Part shown: positions 18,302 through 26,869 of the stretch, piece after piece
Layout of the letters: each line of letters opens with the position of its first letter
Numbering within the stretch: the stretch's first letter is position 1
The notes under the pieces: model-generated
Seen by the model: only the letters and a program-made list of their open reading frames with translations
Told to the model about the DNA's origin: nothing
Database searches by the model: none
NCBI RefSeq assembly: GCF_016653635.2
Contig: NZ_CP067420.1
Location: 3,073,501-3,137,500 of the forward strand
Length of the DNA stretch: 64,000 nt
Origin: Skermanella sp. TT6
GTDB lineage: Bacteria; Pseudomonadota; Alphaproteobacteria; Azospirillales; Azospirillaceae
Direction of reading: 5' to 3'
Program-made: the position numbers and the translations under genes

Positions 18302-19324
18302 ATGTCTTCCGCCTCCCCGCCCCCCGATGTCGGTCCCCTGCCCGGCTACTCCGACATCGTTGCCGCCGCCGAGCGGCTGGCCGGGCACGCCGTCGTCACG
18401 CCGCTGCTGGAATCTCCGCTTCTGAACGATGCCTTGGGATGCAGGCTGCTGGTCAAGGCCGAGGTGCTTCAGCGCACCGGCAGTTTCAAGTTCCGGGGCG
18501 CCTTCAATCGCATCAGCCTGATCCCGGAATCGGAACGCCCGCGCGGAGTGGTGGCATTCTCTTCCGGCAACCATGCCCAGGGCGTGGCCGCTGCGGCCAG
18601 GCTGCTCGGGATCGGGGCGACCATCGTTATGCCGTCGGACGCGCCCGCGATCAAGGTCGCCAATACGCGGGCCTGGGGTGCCAAGGTCGTTCTATACGAC
18701 CGCTGGACCGAGGACAGGGAAGCGATCGGTGCGCGTATCTCGGCGGAGACGGGCGCCACGCTGGTACGGCCGTATGACGATCCCCAAGTCATGGCCGGCC
18801 AGGGAACGATCGGCCTGGAGTTGACCGACCAGGCGGCAGGCGCAGGCGCACGGCCCGACATGGTGCTGGCGCCCTGCGGAGGCGGCGGAATGATCAGCGG
18901 AATCGCGCTGGCCCTGGCCGGAAAGCTGCCCGAAGCCACGGTTCATGCCGTCGAGCCCGAGGGTTTCGACGATACGCGCCGGTCGCTCGCCGCCGGCAGG
19001 CGTCTCTCCAACGAACCCGGCGCCGCGTCGTTCTGCGATGCGCTTCTGGCCGCACAGCCGGGAGAGTTGACCTTCGCGGTCAATGCGGCGCATCTGGCGG
19101 GAGGGACCGCCGTCACCGATGACGAGGTCTGCCGCGCGATGGCGGTGGCGCGGGATCATTTCAAGCTGGTCGTCGAACCGGGGGGCGCGGTGGCTCTGGC
19201 GGCGGTACTGGCCGGCAGGGTACCCACGTCGGGCAAGACGGTCGCGGTCGTGTGCTCCGGCGGCAATGTCGACCCGCTCGTCTATGGAAGGGCCCTGGCT
19301 GCCGCAGATGGCGCCGCCGGTTGA
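18302..19324 (+). CDS. Threonine/serine dehydratase (PLP-dependent)
   Basis: A 340-residue fold-type II PLP enzyme that deaminates L-threonine (or serine) to the 2-oxo acid. The PLP lysine is Lys63 in GSFKFRGAFNR. The phosphate-binding loop is PCGGGGMISG and the pyridine-nitrogen side is VCSGGNVDP. There is no C-terminal ACT regulatory domain, so it resembles the short catabolic or racemase-like forms rather than IlvA; hydroxy-aspartate dehydratase or serine racemase activity is possible. An AAGGG site precedes the ATG. A hairpin follows the stop at 19332-19357. Confidence 0.88.
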   Translation: MSSASPPPDVGPLPGYSDIVAAAERLAGHAVVTPLLESPLLNDALGCRLLVKAEVLQRTGSFKFRGAFNRISLIPESERPRGVVAFSSGNHAQGVAAAARLLGIGATIVMPSDAPAIKVANTRAWGAKVVLYDRWTEDREAIGARISAETGATLVRPYDDPQVMAGQGTIGLELTDQAAGAGARPDMVLAPCGGGGMISGIALALAGKLPEATVHAVEPEGFDDTRRSLAAGRRLSNEPGAASFCDALLAAQPGELTFAVNAAHLAGGTAVTDDEVCRAMAVARDHFKLVVEPGGAVALAAVLAGRVPTSGKTVAVVCSGGNVDPLVYGRALAAADGAAG

Positions 19325-19331
19325 GGATGCA

Positions 19332-19357
19332 GGGCGGGGACCACCGGTCTCCCGCCC
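19332..19357. terminator. Hairpin between convergent genes, possible terminator
   Basis: GGGCGGGGACC and GGTC-t-CCCGCCC pair as an 11-base stem with one bulge around a 3-base loop, between the dehydratase stop and the convergent zinc-ribbon gene. There is no T run, so it may act as a stability element or a weak bidirectional terminator. Confidence 0.4.
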
Positions 19358-19384
19358 CCCCCGGCGCGGTTCCGGTCCGGGAGA

Positions 19385-19576
19385 TCAGTCCGCGGCTTCG
19401 ACCCGCTCGCGGTCGTTCGCGATGACCCAGGTCGTCACCAGTTCGGCCATCATTCCGGTCTTGCCGCATTTGGGGCATTCGGTCGCCAGCGCCGGACGAC
19501 GCTGAACGAACGGGTCCCCGTGAGCGCAACCGCAGTCAACCAGATAGCCGCCGGGCCGGCGTTCGATGATTTTCAT
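19385..19576 (-). CDS. Small putative zinc-ribbon protein
   Basis: A 63-residue protein with two cysteine pairs, CGC near residue 15 and CPKCGK near residue 35, spaced as a small zinc ribbon. A GGAGG site 7 bases before the ATG supports translation. It has no recognised family name. It is divergent from the small gene at 19748, and the shared upstream region holds a 10-base inverted repeat (19611-19620 and 19672-19681). Confidence 0.6.
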   Translation of the reverse strand: MKIIERRPGGYLVDCGCAHGDPFVQRRPALATECPKCGKTGMMAELVTTWVIANDRERVEAAD

Positions 19577-19610
19577 TTATTTTCCTCCATCCGGGAGCAC
19601 CAACGGATGA

Positions 19611-19681
19611 GAGAGCGATTCCGATCCATTTCCCGGATGGCTAAACCGTCAGTACGTATGCTCACAGACGTAATCGCTCTC
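19611..19681. repeat. 10-base inverted repeat in a divergent promoter region
   Basis: GAGAGCGATT at 19611-19620 and its exact complement AATCGCTCTC at 19672-19681 flank 51 bases. Inside, ATCC and GGAT arms (about 19624-19638) could form a smaller hairpin. It lies between two small divergent genes and could be a transcript leader structure or a binding site; no family is recognised. Confidence 0.5.
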
Positions 19682-19747
19682 CCGTCCTGCCGGGTGAACG
19701 TCCATATTCTTCGAACCAGAACGGTTTTCCGGCAGGCGATTTGCGTC

Positions 19748-19918
19748 ATGGACGATACCAAGAGCACGAATGTCAGCCCCTATCTGCTGCGGCCGCTGCG
19801 AAAGCTTGAGGAGGTCATGGCCATGCGCCACGAGGACCAGCAGCGGAAGAACGCCTGCCGACTACCACCCATGACGCGCGACGGACGCTATGTCCTGATC
19901 CTCGGGGGGAAAAGCTGA
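19748..19918 (+). CDS. Small conserved-looking hypothetical protein
   Basis: A 56-residue protein (MDDTKSTNVSPYLLRPLRKL, then EEVMAMRHED). The SPYLLRPLR-LEE pattern resembles small uncharacterised proteins I have seen in Rhodospirillales, but this is recollection, not a search. The in-frame ATG at 19748 is preferred over a start at 19520, because the upstream part overlaps the opposite-strand zinc-ribbon gene and has poor composition. The ribosome-binding site is weak. No function is assigned. Confidence 0.45.
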   Translation: MDDTKSTNVSPYLLRPLRKLEEVMAMRHEDQQRKNACRLPPMTRDGRYVLILGGKS

Positions 19919-20038
19919 GACGGGCCTCCGGTACTTTTACGGGACCGGACGTATTAAAAGGTTCATTTGCCTTATGTTCCAGCACCGAGTATCCGCACCC
20001 GATGCGTTGAGATGATCTCCAGCGAAGGGTGATGGGCG

Positions 20039-20698
20039 GTGAGTTACGAAAAGTACGAGCGGATTGCTCCTCTTTACGACGTGCTGGACAAAGCCTACGA
20101 AGTTTCCTGGAAGCGGCGGCTGCGCAATGATGTATTCCGCGATGCCGACGGGCTGATACTGGATGCCGGTGCCGGTACGGGATGCAACATTCCCTTCTAT
20201 CCCAGGAACGCCCGGGTCATCGGAGTGGACAACAGTCCCGGCATGCTGGTCAGGGCCAGGAAGCGTGCCGCAAAGGAAGGCATCAGCGCCGAATTCCTGG
20301 AGATGGATCTGACCAGGACCAGATTTCCCGACGACCATTTCGACGTCATAGCGGCGACGTTCGTGTTCTGCGTCCTGCCGGAGGAGCTCCAACTCCCGGT
20401 GCTGCGCGAGATGCGCCGCATCTGCAAGCCGACCGGAACGATCCGCATCCTGGACTACACGATGTCGAAGAAGGCGCCGGTCCGCCTGATGATGCGCGTC
20501 GTCTCGCCCTGGCTGAATTTCGCCTTCGCCGCGCGCTACACCGCGCAATACGAATCTTATCTTCCTGAAGCCCGGCTGGCCCCGGTGAGGAACGACTTCG
20601 TCATGGGCGACGTCGTGAAGTTGCTGGTCCTGAGCCCGGAAGGGAAGCAGGGCGGAGACGTGTCCCAGCGGGAGATCGCGGCCCTGCGGCGCGGGTAA
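20039..20698 (+). CDS. Class I SAM-dependent methyltransferase
   Basis: A 219-residue methyltransferase with motif I ILDAGAGTGCNIPFYP, acidic motif II VIGVDNSPGML, motif IV FDVIAATFVFCVLPEE and post-motif LREMRRICKPTG. It resembles UbiE and PmtA-type enzymes; phosphatidylethanolamine N-methyltransferase is plausible but unproven. The start is GTG, with AAGGGTGATG shortly upstream. It is convergent with the histidine kinase gene. Confidence 0.82.
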   Translation: MSYEKYERIAPLYDVLDKAYEVSWKRRLRNDVFRDADGLILDAGAGTGCNIPFYPRNARVIGVDNSPGMLVRARKRAAKEGISAEFLEMDLTRTRFPDDHFDVIAATFVFCVLPEELQLPVLREMRRICKPTGTIRILDYTMSKKAPVRLMMRVVSPWLNFAFAARYTAQYESYLPEARLAPVRNDFVMGDVVKLLVLSPEGKQGGDVSQREIAALRRG

Positions 20699-20767
20699 CG
20701 CCTGCGGCATTCGCTTGTCGGCTTCTGCTTTCGGGACGATCGTGCCGATCTCCCGGAAAGTGCAGGG

Positions 20768-22159
20768 TCATCGCTCGGCCAGGGACGGAGCCGCCTGCCG
20801 GAGAATCCTGGAAACCGGCAGGTGGACCGTCACGCGCGTGCCGACACCGGGCGTGCTCGCGATGAGCAGGCGTCCGCCATGCAGTTCGACCAGCGAGTTG
20901 GTGATCGGAAGGCCCAGCCCAGTCCCCTCGTATCTCCGGCTCAGGTCGGATTCGACCTGGGTGAACGGCTCCAGCGCCATGTCGATTTCGGCTTTCGTCA
21001 TCCCGATCCCCGTATCGGCGACGGCAATGTCCAGTCCGCCATCGGACGCCGCGGCGGCGGAGACGGTGATGCAGCCTCCCCGCGCCGTGAACTTGACCGC
21101 GTTGGACAGCAGGTTCAACAGGACCTGCTTCAGTTTCATGGCGTCCACCAGGACGTGGGGCAGGTTCTCCTGGATCTCCAGCGTGATCCGGACGTCGGCG
21201 CTCTCCGCGCGCCCGATCACGACCCTGATGGACGCCGCGAGGATCTCGGCGACATCGCCGATGTCCTCGTACAGTTCCATCTTCCCCTCCTCGACCTTGG
21301 AATAGTCCAGGATGTCGTTGATCACCCTCAGGAGATGACACCCCCCGTCGCGGATATCGCGGGCATACTCGGTATAGAGCGGCTGTCCGGCCGGGCCGAA
21401 AGCCTCGTCGGCGATGATCTCGGAAAATCCGATGATCGCGTTCAGGGGCGTGCGCAGTTCGTGGCTCATGTTCGCCAGGAACTGGCTTCTGGTACGGTTC
21501 GCGAGTTCCGCCTGCTCCTTTGCCTGGCGCAAGGCCGCCTCGGCCCGGCGCTGGTCGGAGATGTCCCGGGCGATCAGCAGGACCAGGGGATCCGGCTGAA
21601 CGCCCATCGGCACGCCGCATGCCTCGACGCACACCGGGGCGCCGTCGAAACGGGCGAGCCATATCTCGCAGGGGGCGACCTGCTCCCCGACGAGAAGCGC
21701 GGCTTCGATACGATCCCGGATCTCCCGCGACGTGACGCCGTCGACGAGATCCAGCACCGGGCGGGCGAGGAGTATATCGGCCGATGCCGCGCCCACCATG
21801 CGGAGTCCGCTGCCGTTGATGTAGTCCACCCGCCCGTTGCGGCTGATCAGGATCAGCTCCGGCATGGCCGCGACGATGGAGGCATGGATATCATCGGCCG
21901 GCAGGCCCGGTTCCGGAGCCGCTGCCGCTGCCGCTGGCGCCGCTGCCCGGCTCAGCTGCCGCCGCAGCCGGAACTGCATCGCCAGAGCCGCCGTCAAGGA
22001 CGCGATCAGGATGGTGATGAGCGGGGCAGCGAAGGCCTCGAGCACGCCCAGGGCCGCCAAGCCGAGGGTCGCTCCGATGGAGACGCAGAGGATCAGGATT
22101 CCCTGGAGCGCTGCGCGACGGACGGTACATCCAAGAGGGCCGACAGGAACCGTCTCCAT
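20768..22159 (-). CDS. Membrane-anchored PAS sensor histidine kinase
   Basis: A 463-residue kinase with two N-terminal membrane helices (about residues 14-64), a short Ala/Pro linker, a PAS domain (about 90-205), a HisKA dimerisation domain with phosphoacceptor His233 in FLANMSHELRTPLNAIIGFSE, and an HATPase domain with N box (LLNLLSNAVKFT), G1 (VADTGIGM) and G2 (GTGLGLPI). The ATG at 22159 has AAGGA 10 bases upstream and is preferred over a TTG six codons earlier. No response regulator is adjacent, so it is an orphan or hybrid-pathway kinase. Confidence 0.88.
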   Translation of the reverse strand: METVPVGPLGCTVRRAALQGILILCVSIGATLGLAALGVLEAFAAPLITILIASLTAALAMQFRLRRQLSRAAAPAAAAAAPEPGLPADDIHASIVAAMPELILISRNGRVDYINGSGLRMVGAASADILLARPVLDLVDGVTSREIRDRIEAALLVGEQVAPCEIWLARFDGAPVCVEACGVPMGVQPDPLVLLIARDISDQRRAEAALRQAKEQAELANRTRSQFLANMSHELRTPLNAIIGFSEIIADEAFGPAGQPLYTEYARDIRDGGCHLLRVINDILDYSKVEEGKMELYEDIGDVAEILAASIRVVIGRAESADVRITLEIQENLPHVLVDAMKLKQVLLNLLSNAVKFTARGGCITVSAAAASDGGLDIAVADTGIGMTKAEIDMALEPFTQVESDLSRRYEGTGLGLPITNSLVELHGGRLLIASTPGVGTRVTVHLPVSRILRQAAPSLAER

Positions 22160-22246
22160 CGAAGTGCCGTCCTTCAAGCTTCACAATGGGACCTGCCGAG
22201 CCTGCGCCCGACAGGTTGATAAATTGCTAAGTGTTGGAAATTTGTT

Positions 22247-23176
22247 TCATTTAAAGGTAGAAAGTCGTTCTATCAGTTCCCTTTTGACGATTTCCGCGCG
22301 GTCGTTGGTCACTTGGCAGGTTCCGGCCGCCGCATGATCGCCGCCGCCGTACTCGAGCATGAGCGGGCCGACGGCGACCGGCGACGTGCGGTCGAGGATC
22401 GACTTGCCCACCGCGAAAACGGTGTTCTGCTGCTTCACGCCCCACAGCACATGCATGGAGATGCGGCAATCGGGGTAGAGCGCGTAGACCATGAAGCGGT
22501 TCCCGGCATGGATGGTCTCCTCCGCCCGCAGGTCCAGGACGACGAGATCCTGGTGAACCGCCGCGATGCGGGCGACCTGCTGCCTGAAAAGCTCCTCCTG
22601 GGCAAAGTAGAGTTCGACCCGCTCGGCGACGTCGGGCAGCGCCAGGATGCCGTCGATGTCGTGATCCCGGCAACGGTCGATCAGCTCCATCATGAGCTGG
22701 TAGTTGGAGATCCGGAAATCCCGGAATCGCCCGAGTCCCGTCCTCGGGTCCATCAGGAAGTTCAGCAATGTCCAGCCGGTCGGGCGCAGGATATCGTCGA
22801 TCCCGTAATCGGCCGAGTCAGCTTGGTCGACCGCCGTCATCATCTCCTCGGAGATCCCGGTGAACCTCCCTGCCCCGCCGTAGTGATCGTAGACCACACG
22901 GGCTGCCGAGGGCGCCTTGGGGTCGATGACATGGTTGGGATGCTGGCCGACGCGCCTGGTCTCGCTGAGATGGTGGTCGAAAGCCAGGTGGACGCCGGGC
23001 ACGTATGGAAGATTGGTCGTGATGTCCAGGGGACCGATGGAGATCACCCCGTCCTGCATGTCCTTGGGATGGACGAACTTGATGTCCTCGATCATGCCCA
23101 GTTCCCGAAGCAGGACGGCGCAGACGAGACCATCGAAGTCGCTTCTGGTGACCAACCGGAACTTCCGTCCGTCCAT
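22247..23176 (-). CDS. DHH-family phosphoesterase, exopolyphosphatase-like
   Basis: A 309-residue protein. The N-terminal TRSDFDGLVCAVLL and AFDHHLSETRR motifs are the DHH metal-binding signatures, and the C-terminal LMLEYGGGDHAAAGTCQV is the DHHA1-like substrate part. The group includes exopolyphosphatases, oligoribonucleases and cyclic-dinucleotide phosphodiesterases, so the substrate is uncertain. The ATG at 23176 (MDGRKF) is preferred over a TTG six codons upstream. Divergent from the ChbG/HpnK-type gene. Confidence 0.8.
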   Translation of the reverse strand: MDGRKFRLVTRSDFDGLVCAVLLRELGMIEDIKFVHPKDMQDGVISIGPLDITTNLPYVPGVHLAFDHHLSETRRVGQHPNHVIDPKAPSAARVVYDHYGGAGRFTGISEEMMTAVDQADSADYGIDDILRPTGWTLLNFLMDPRTGLGRFRDFRISNYQLMMELIDRCRDHDIDGILALPDVAERVELYFAQEELFRQQVARIAAVHQDLVVLDLRAEETIHAGNRFMVYALYPDCRISMHVLWGVKQQNTVFAVGKSILDRTSPVAVGPLMLEYGGGDHAAAGTCQVTNDRAEIVKRELIERLSTFK

Positions 23177-23346
23177 GCTGCACCCACCCGTCAAATCCCG
23201 TGGAGTTACCCCTTATTATCACTTCCGCCGGCGCGGTCAAGGCGCAGCCGGTCCAGCCCTCTCCCCGACCGCGTTGCAATCCCCGGGCGGCTTTGCTTCT
23301 ATCGCTGGCCGCGTGGCCTTACCCTCCGTACGGATCAGCCGACACC

Positions 23347-24246
23347 GTGACCGCCATTTCCCCCAAGTCCCTGACGCGGCCCCCAGTGCCCTTCGTGCTT
23401 TGTGCCGACGATTACGGCTTGTCCCCGGGGGTCAGTTCTGCCATCCGCGACCTGATCGACCGCGGCAGGCTTTCGGCTACCGGCTGCATGACCGTGACCC
23501 CTTTCTGGAAGGACCACGCGACTTGGCTGACCCCCTATGTCGACCAGGTGGACGTGGGGCTGCACCTGACCCTGACGGACCAGCGGCCGATCGGCGCCAT
23601 GCCCCGCACCGCTCCCGGGGGCCGGCTGCCCTCTCTCGGCGCGCTGATGCGGCTGGCCTACGGCGGCCGCCTGGATGCCGGCGAGGTGGATGCCGAACTG
23701 AACCGCCAGATCGACGCCTTCGAGTCCGCGTTGGGTCGGTCGCCAGCCTTCATCGACGGCCATCAGCACGTCCATCAGTTCCCCACAATTCGGGAGGCCG
23801 TGGTCCGGGCCGTGACCGGAAGGCTGAAAGGGGGGAAGCATTCGGCACGCGAACCATACTTACGATCGTGCCACGACAGCGCTTCGGCTATCACGACGCG
23901 AGGAATCGCGATTCCGAAAACCTTTTTCGTTTCAATGTTGTCTGGACGCTTGCGGAAACTTGCGCACAAGCATACGATCGCCACCAACGAAAGCTTTCGG
24001 GGGGTCTATGATTTCTCCAGACCCGTACCTTTCGGTACGATGATGGACCGCTTCGTCGAGGATTTGCCGGCACCCCGGGCAGGCATCGCGCTGGTGATGT
24101 GTCACCCCGGCATTCCCGATGATGCCTTGAGAGCGGTCGATCCGGTGGTCGAGCAGCGCCGGGTCGAGTACGAGTGGCTGGGCGGGCACGGATTGCCAGC
24201 TCTACTCAGCAAGCGGAACCTGCGTCTGAGCAGGTTCCGGGAGTAG
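23347..24246 (+). CDS. ChbG/HpnK family deacetylase
   Basis: A 299-residue YdjC-like carbohydrate deacetylase. Metal and catalytic motifs: VLCADDYGLSPGVS (Asp-Asp), VGLHLTLTD, and FIDGHQHVHQFP (His pair), with VMCHPG near the C-terminus. The family includes chitooligosaccharide deacetylase ChbG and hopanoid-associated HpnK; no hopanoid genes are nearby. The start chosen is GTG at 23347, 17 residues before the domain; the open frame reaches to another GTG at 23200 with low-complexity residues that look non-coding. An internal stretch near 23830-23960 is less GC-rich than its surroundings. Confidence 0.82.
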   Translation: MTAISPKSLTRPPVPFVLCADDYGLSPGVSSAIRDLIDRGRLSATGCMTVTPFWKDHATWLTPYVDQVDVGLHLTLTDQRPIGAMPRTAPGGRLPSLGALMRLAYGGRLDAGEVDAELNRQIDAFESALGRSPAFIDGHQHVHQFPTIREAVVRAVTGRLKGGKHSAREPYLRSCHDSASAITTRGIAIPKTFFVSMLSGRLRKLAHKHTIATNESFRGVYDFSRPVPFGTMMDRFVEDLPAPRAGIALVMCHPGIPDDALRAVDPVVEQRRVEYEWLGGHGLPALLSKRNLRLSRFRE

Positions 24247-24281
24247 GACCCGCTTGGATTCGGCGGCAATGGCATCAACGG

Positions 24282-24309
24282 GTCTTCTGGTACAAGTCTT
24301 CTGGTACAA
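24282..24309. repeat. Perfect 14-base tandem duplication
   Basis: GTCTTCTGGTACAA occurs twice head to tail (24282-24295 and 24296-24309) in the 74-base space between two convergent genes. It probably reflects replication slippage; no function is indicated. Confidence 0.7.
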
Positions 24310-24320
24310 AGGAACGCCGT

Positions 24321-25922
24321 TCAGTTGAAGTTGCTGTGATGCAGGGTCCAGACATGGCTCTGCAATGCGGTACGGACGCGCCTGAATTCATCCTGGATCT
24401 GCAGCATTTTCTGATTGCCTTCTTCCCGAAATCCGCGCGTCGGCATGTCGCGACATCGGGCCAGAAGCTTGACCAGGCGGATCGCCCCTATGTGGGTGGA
24501 ACTGCTGCCCAGAGAGTCGGCGTGCTCCCGGAAGCTGACCACGTCCCCGTCGTTCAATGCCTTGACCATCGCATCGATCAGTTCGGCACCATCGGTGAGG
24601 AAAACGGAGATGACGTCCTCCAGAAAACCATTGTCGGGGTCCAGCGACTGGAGCGCGTCCAGCGCATCCTCGTCGATGCATGGCTCCGCGACGGTGGAGA
24701 ACCGGGGATGCGCCGAGATCGACGCGACCACGCCGGTCTCCACGGCCTCACGGGCGCTCAGCGATGCCGCGCCGAGACGATCGACCGCTTCGAGCAGCCG
24801 GAATTCCTCGACGGGTACCGGAAGCACCTCGTTCATTCCGGCTGCGATGCAGCGCTTGCGGGCCGGATCGGTCAGCCCGGGGACCAGCCCTACGATCGGC
24901 AGATGCGCATCCTCCGACCGCATGAAGCGGTACATGCGGACGAGGTCGAGGGCATTGGGGTCGCGCAGTTGGAGGTCGAGCAGCATCACGTCGAGGCCGC
25001 CCTTGTGCAGCAGGTCGAGCGCCGTGTTTCCGTCCTCGGCGATCAGCAGGGTATGCCCGGCACGTTCGAGCAGTCGGCGAAGGCTCCGCAGGCCGAATCG
25101 GCTGTTCTCGGCGAGGAGGATCCTGAACCGCCTTCTCGGGGGGCCGATTGTCCGGCCGAGGAATGAGCCGGCAAGGAAGGCCGACTGGGCAGGGAGCAGC
25201 AACAGCCCCACCGCGACTCCGACGATCAGGAACGGCGTCTCGGACAGCACGCCGGTGAAAGCCGCCACAACGGACAGGCCGGCGACGCCGCCGGCCGACG
25301 CGAGCATCGGGCCGGCCCTGCCGTCGCCGAGACCGCTGGCGAGCGCTATCCCCAGATAGCAGAACATCCAGACCTGCATCGGCGGACCGCCCAGGCACAG
25401 CAGCGCGGTCACGCAGACTAGGTCGGCGCAGGCGGCGCAGATGCGACGCCTGCGGCAGGCCTGCCTGCGCCGAAGCAGATCGATCAGGATGATCCAGCCA
25501 CCGAGCGAACCGGCCTGGAGGATCAGCATCGCGGCTTCCAGCCGCTCGACCTCCGGAAGAGGCGAAAGCGCCATGACGCCGGCGGCGTAGAGCATCATGA
25601 CGGTGAGTCCCAGGATGCGCAGGATCGCCAGGACGACCTCGTCGACGCATCGGAACATGACCTCCCGCCACGCATCGCGCAGGGCGCGCCGCCATGCGAT
25701 CCATCCCGTCCCCACCGGTCCCGCTGCCAGCAATGCGACCGCCAGGACCGGCATCAGCAGGGACTCGACGCCGGAAAGGGCGTGGAACGCCAGTGCCGCG
25801 GACAATCCCAGCGCGGCGGAGCCGAAGGAAATCACCAGGCCCCGGACCCGGCCCGGAGGAGGCGCAGGCAGGTCGAGTTCGCCATCGGGGTCGATGGTCT
25901 GGTCCGGGATCTGCCCGGTCAT
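24321..25922 (-). CDS. RpfC-like membrane protein lacking a kinase domain, with degenerate receiver and Hpt domains
   Basis: A 533-residue protein. Residues 28-255 are hydrophobic, with several membrane helices resembling the RpfC sensor region. No histidine kinase or HATPase domain follows. Instead a receiver-like domain (about 267-382) comes at once, then an Hpt-like domain (about 425-520). The receiver keeps the phosphoacceptor position (Asp316 in VMLLDLQL), but the acidic pair is Ala-Glu (271-272), the conserved Thr is Val347 and the Lys is Val369. In the Hpt motif FREHADSLGSSSTHIGA an ungapped comparison with FRDAAHALKGSAANLGA puts Asp469 where the phosphorylated His should be. It may therefore sense and bind rather than carry phosphate. 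The start overlaps the stop of the upstream receiver-PAS gene by 4 bases. Confidence 0.85.
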   Translation of the reverse strand: MTGQIPDQTIDPDGELDLPAPPPGRVRGLVISFGSAALGLSAALAFHALSGVESLLMPVLAVALLAAGPVGTGWIAWRRALRDAWREVMFRCVDEVVLAILRILGLTVMMLYAAGVMALSPLPEVERLEAAMLILQAGSLGGWIILIDLLRRRQACRRRRICAACADLVCVTALLCLGGPPMQVWMFCYLGIALASGLGDGRAGPMLASAGGVAGLSVVAAFTGVLSETPFLIVGVAVGLLLLPAQSAFLAGSFLGRTIGPPRRRFRILLAENSRFGLRSLRRLLERAGHTLLIAEDGNTALDLLHKGGLDVMLLDLQLRDPNALDLVRMYRFMRSEDAHLPIVGLVPGLTDPARKRCIAAGMNEVLPVPVEEFRLLEAVDRLGAASLSAREAVETGVVASISAHPRFSTVAEPCIDEDALDALQSLDPDNGFLEDVISVFLTDGAELIDAMVKALNDGDVVSFREHADSLGSSSTHIGAIRLVKLLARCRDMPTRGFREEGNQKMLQIQDEFRRVRTALQSHVWTLHHSNFN

Positions 25923-26722
25923 GCCTTGTCTCCATCGCCCGTGCGGGCACAGGCGGTCACGTCCATCGACACGGTGACGATCCGCACGATGGTGCCGGCC
26001 CGGTCACGCACGGGTGTCTTGAGCGTAACCAGGGTGCGGCACACGCCGTCGGGCATCTCGACCTCCTCCTCGAACGGCGTCATCGGTTCGCCTCGGGCGG
26101 CCACCCGCCGATCCAGCGCCATGGCACGCGCCCCGCCGTCGCGCGGCAGCAGATCCGCAGGGGACCGTCCGACAGCCCGTTCCGCCGTAACTCCCAGCGC
26201 CGCCGCATAGGTGCGGTTGACGTACTGGTATCTTCCATCCGGTCCAGTAGCGGAGACCATGGCCGGCACCGTGTCCAGCACTTCGACAAGGTCGCGACAA
26301 CGAGCCACGGTTGCGCGCACTCCCTGGCCTCGAAGCAGCAGGTGCTGGCGTCTCAGCGTCAGCAGGGTCCGTACCCTGGCGCGGAATTCCAGCGGATCGA
26401 CCGGGCCGAGCAGAAAATCGTCCGCCCCCGCTTCCAACGCCTGGCGGCGCAGCCGGGCGTCGTCGAAGGCGGTGACGACGACGACCGGCACATAGGTTCG
26501 ATCCGGCTGGGCCCGGAAACGGCGGATGAAGGCGGCACCGTCCAGGACCGGCATCTTGAAATCGGTGATGCAAAGGTCCGGACAGTTGGATGCGGTCCAG
26601 TCCAGTGCCTCCACCGGATCGGCAAAGGCGTGGACGATGATGTCAGCGGCCAGCGATCCGGCCAGCTTTGAAAGGATCTTCAAATTGATGCGGCGATCGT
26701 CCACGACGACGACGATGGGCAT
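25919..26722 (-). CDS. RpfG-type receiver domain fused to a PAS domain
   Basis: A 267-residue protein. Residues 1-125 form a receiver domain close to that of RpfG: VVVVDDRRINLKIL (Asp8-Asp9), Asp54 in CITDFKMPVLDG, Thr84 in VVVTAF, and FADPVEAL. The usual Lys is replaced by Gly106 in FLLGPVD. Residues 145-260 form a PAS domain (VPAMVSATGPDGRYQYVN). The HD-GYP phosphodiesterase domain of true RpfG is absent. The start at 26722 opens directly on the receiver; an ATG at 26791 would add 23 residues. No good ribosome-binding site is seen for either. The ATGA overlap with the next gene implies joint translation and likely interaction. Confidence 0.85.
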   Translation of the reverse strand: MPIVVVVDDRRINLKILSKLAGSLAADIIVHAFADPVEALDWTASNCPDLCITDFKMPVLDGAAFIRRFRAQPDRTYVPVVVVTAFDDARLRRQALEAGADDFLLGPVDPLEFRARVRTLLTLRRQHLLLRGQGVRATVARCRDLVEVLDTVPAMVSATGPDGRYQYVNRTYAAALGVTAERAVGRSPADLLPRDGGARAMALDRRVAARGEPMTPFEEEVEMPDGVCRTLVTLKTPVRDRAGTIVRIVTVSMDVTACARTGDGDKA

Positions 26723-26869
26723 AGGTGCGCAATGGGCTCGGGGCGACTCATGGAACTGGCGCGCGACACCCCAAAACCGACACTGCGGCATCGCTCAGCA
26801 TGCACCCTACCCAATCATTCTTGACGGGAAGTTACCAATCCGTGGACACGTAATGATAATGAAACGAAC

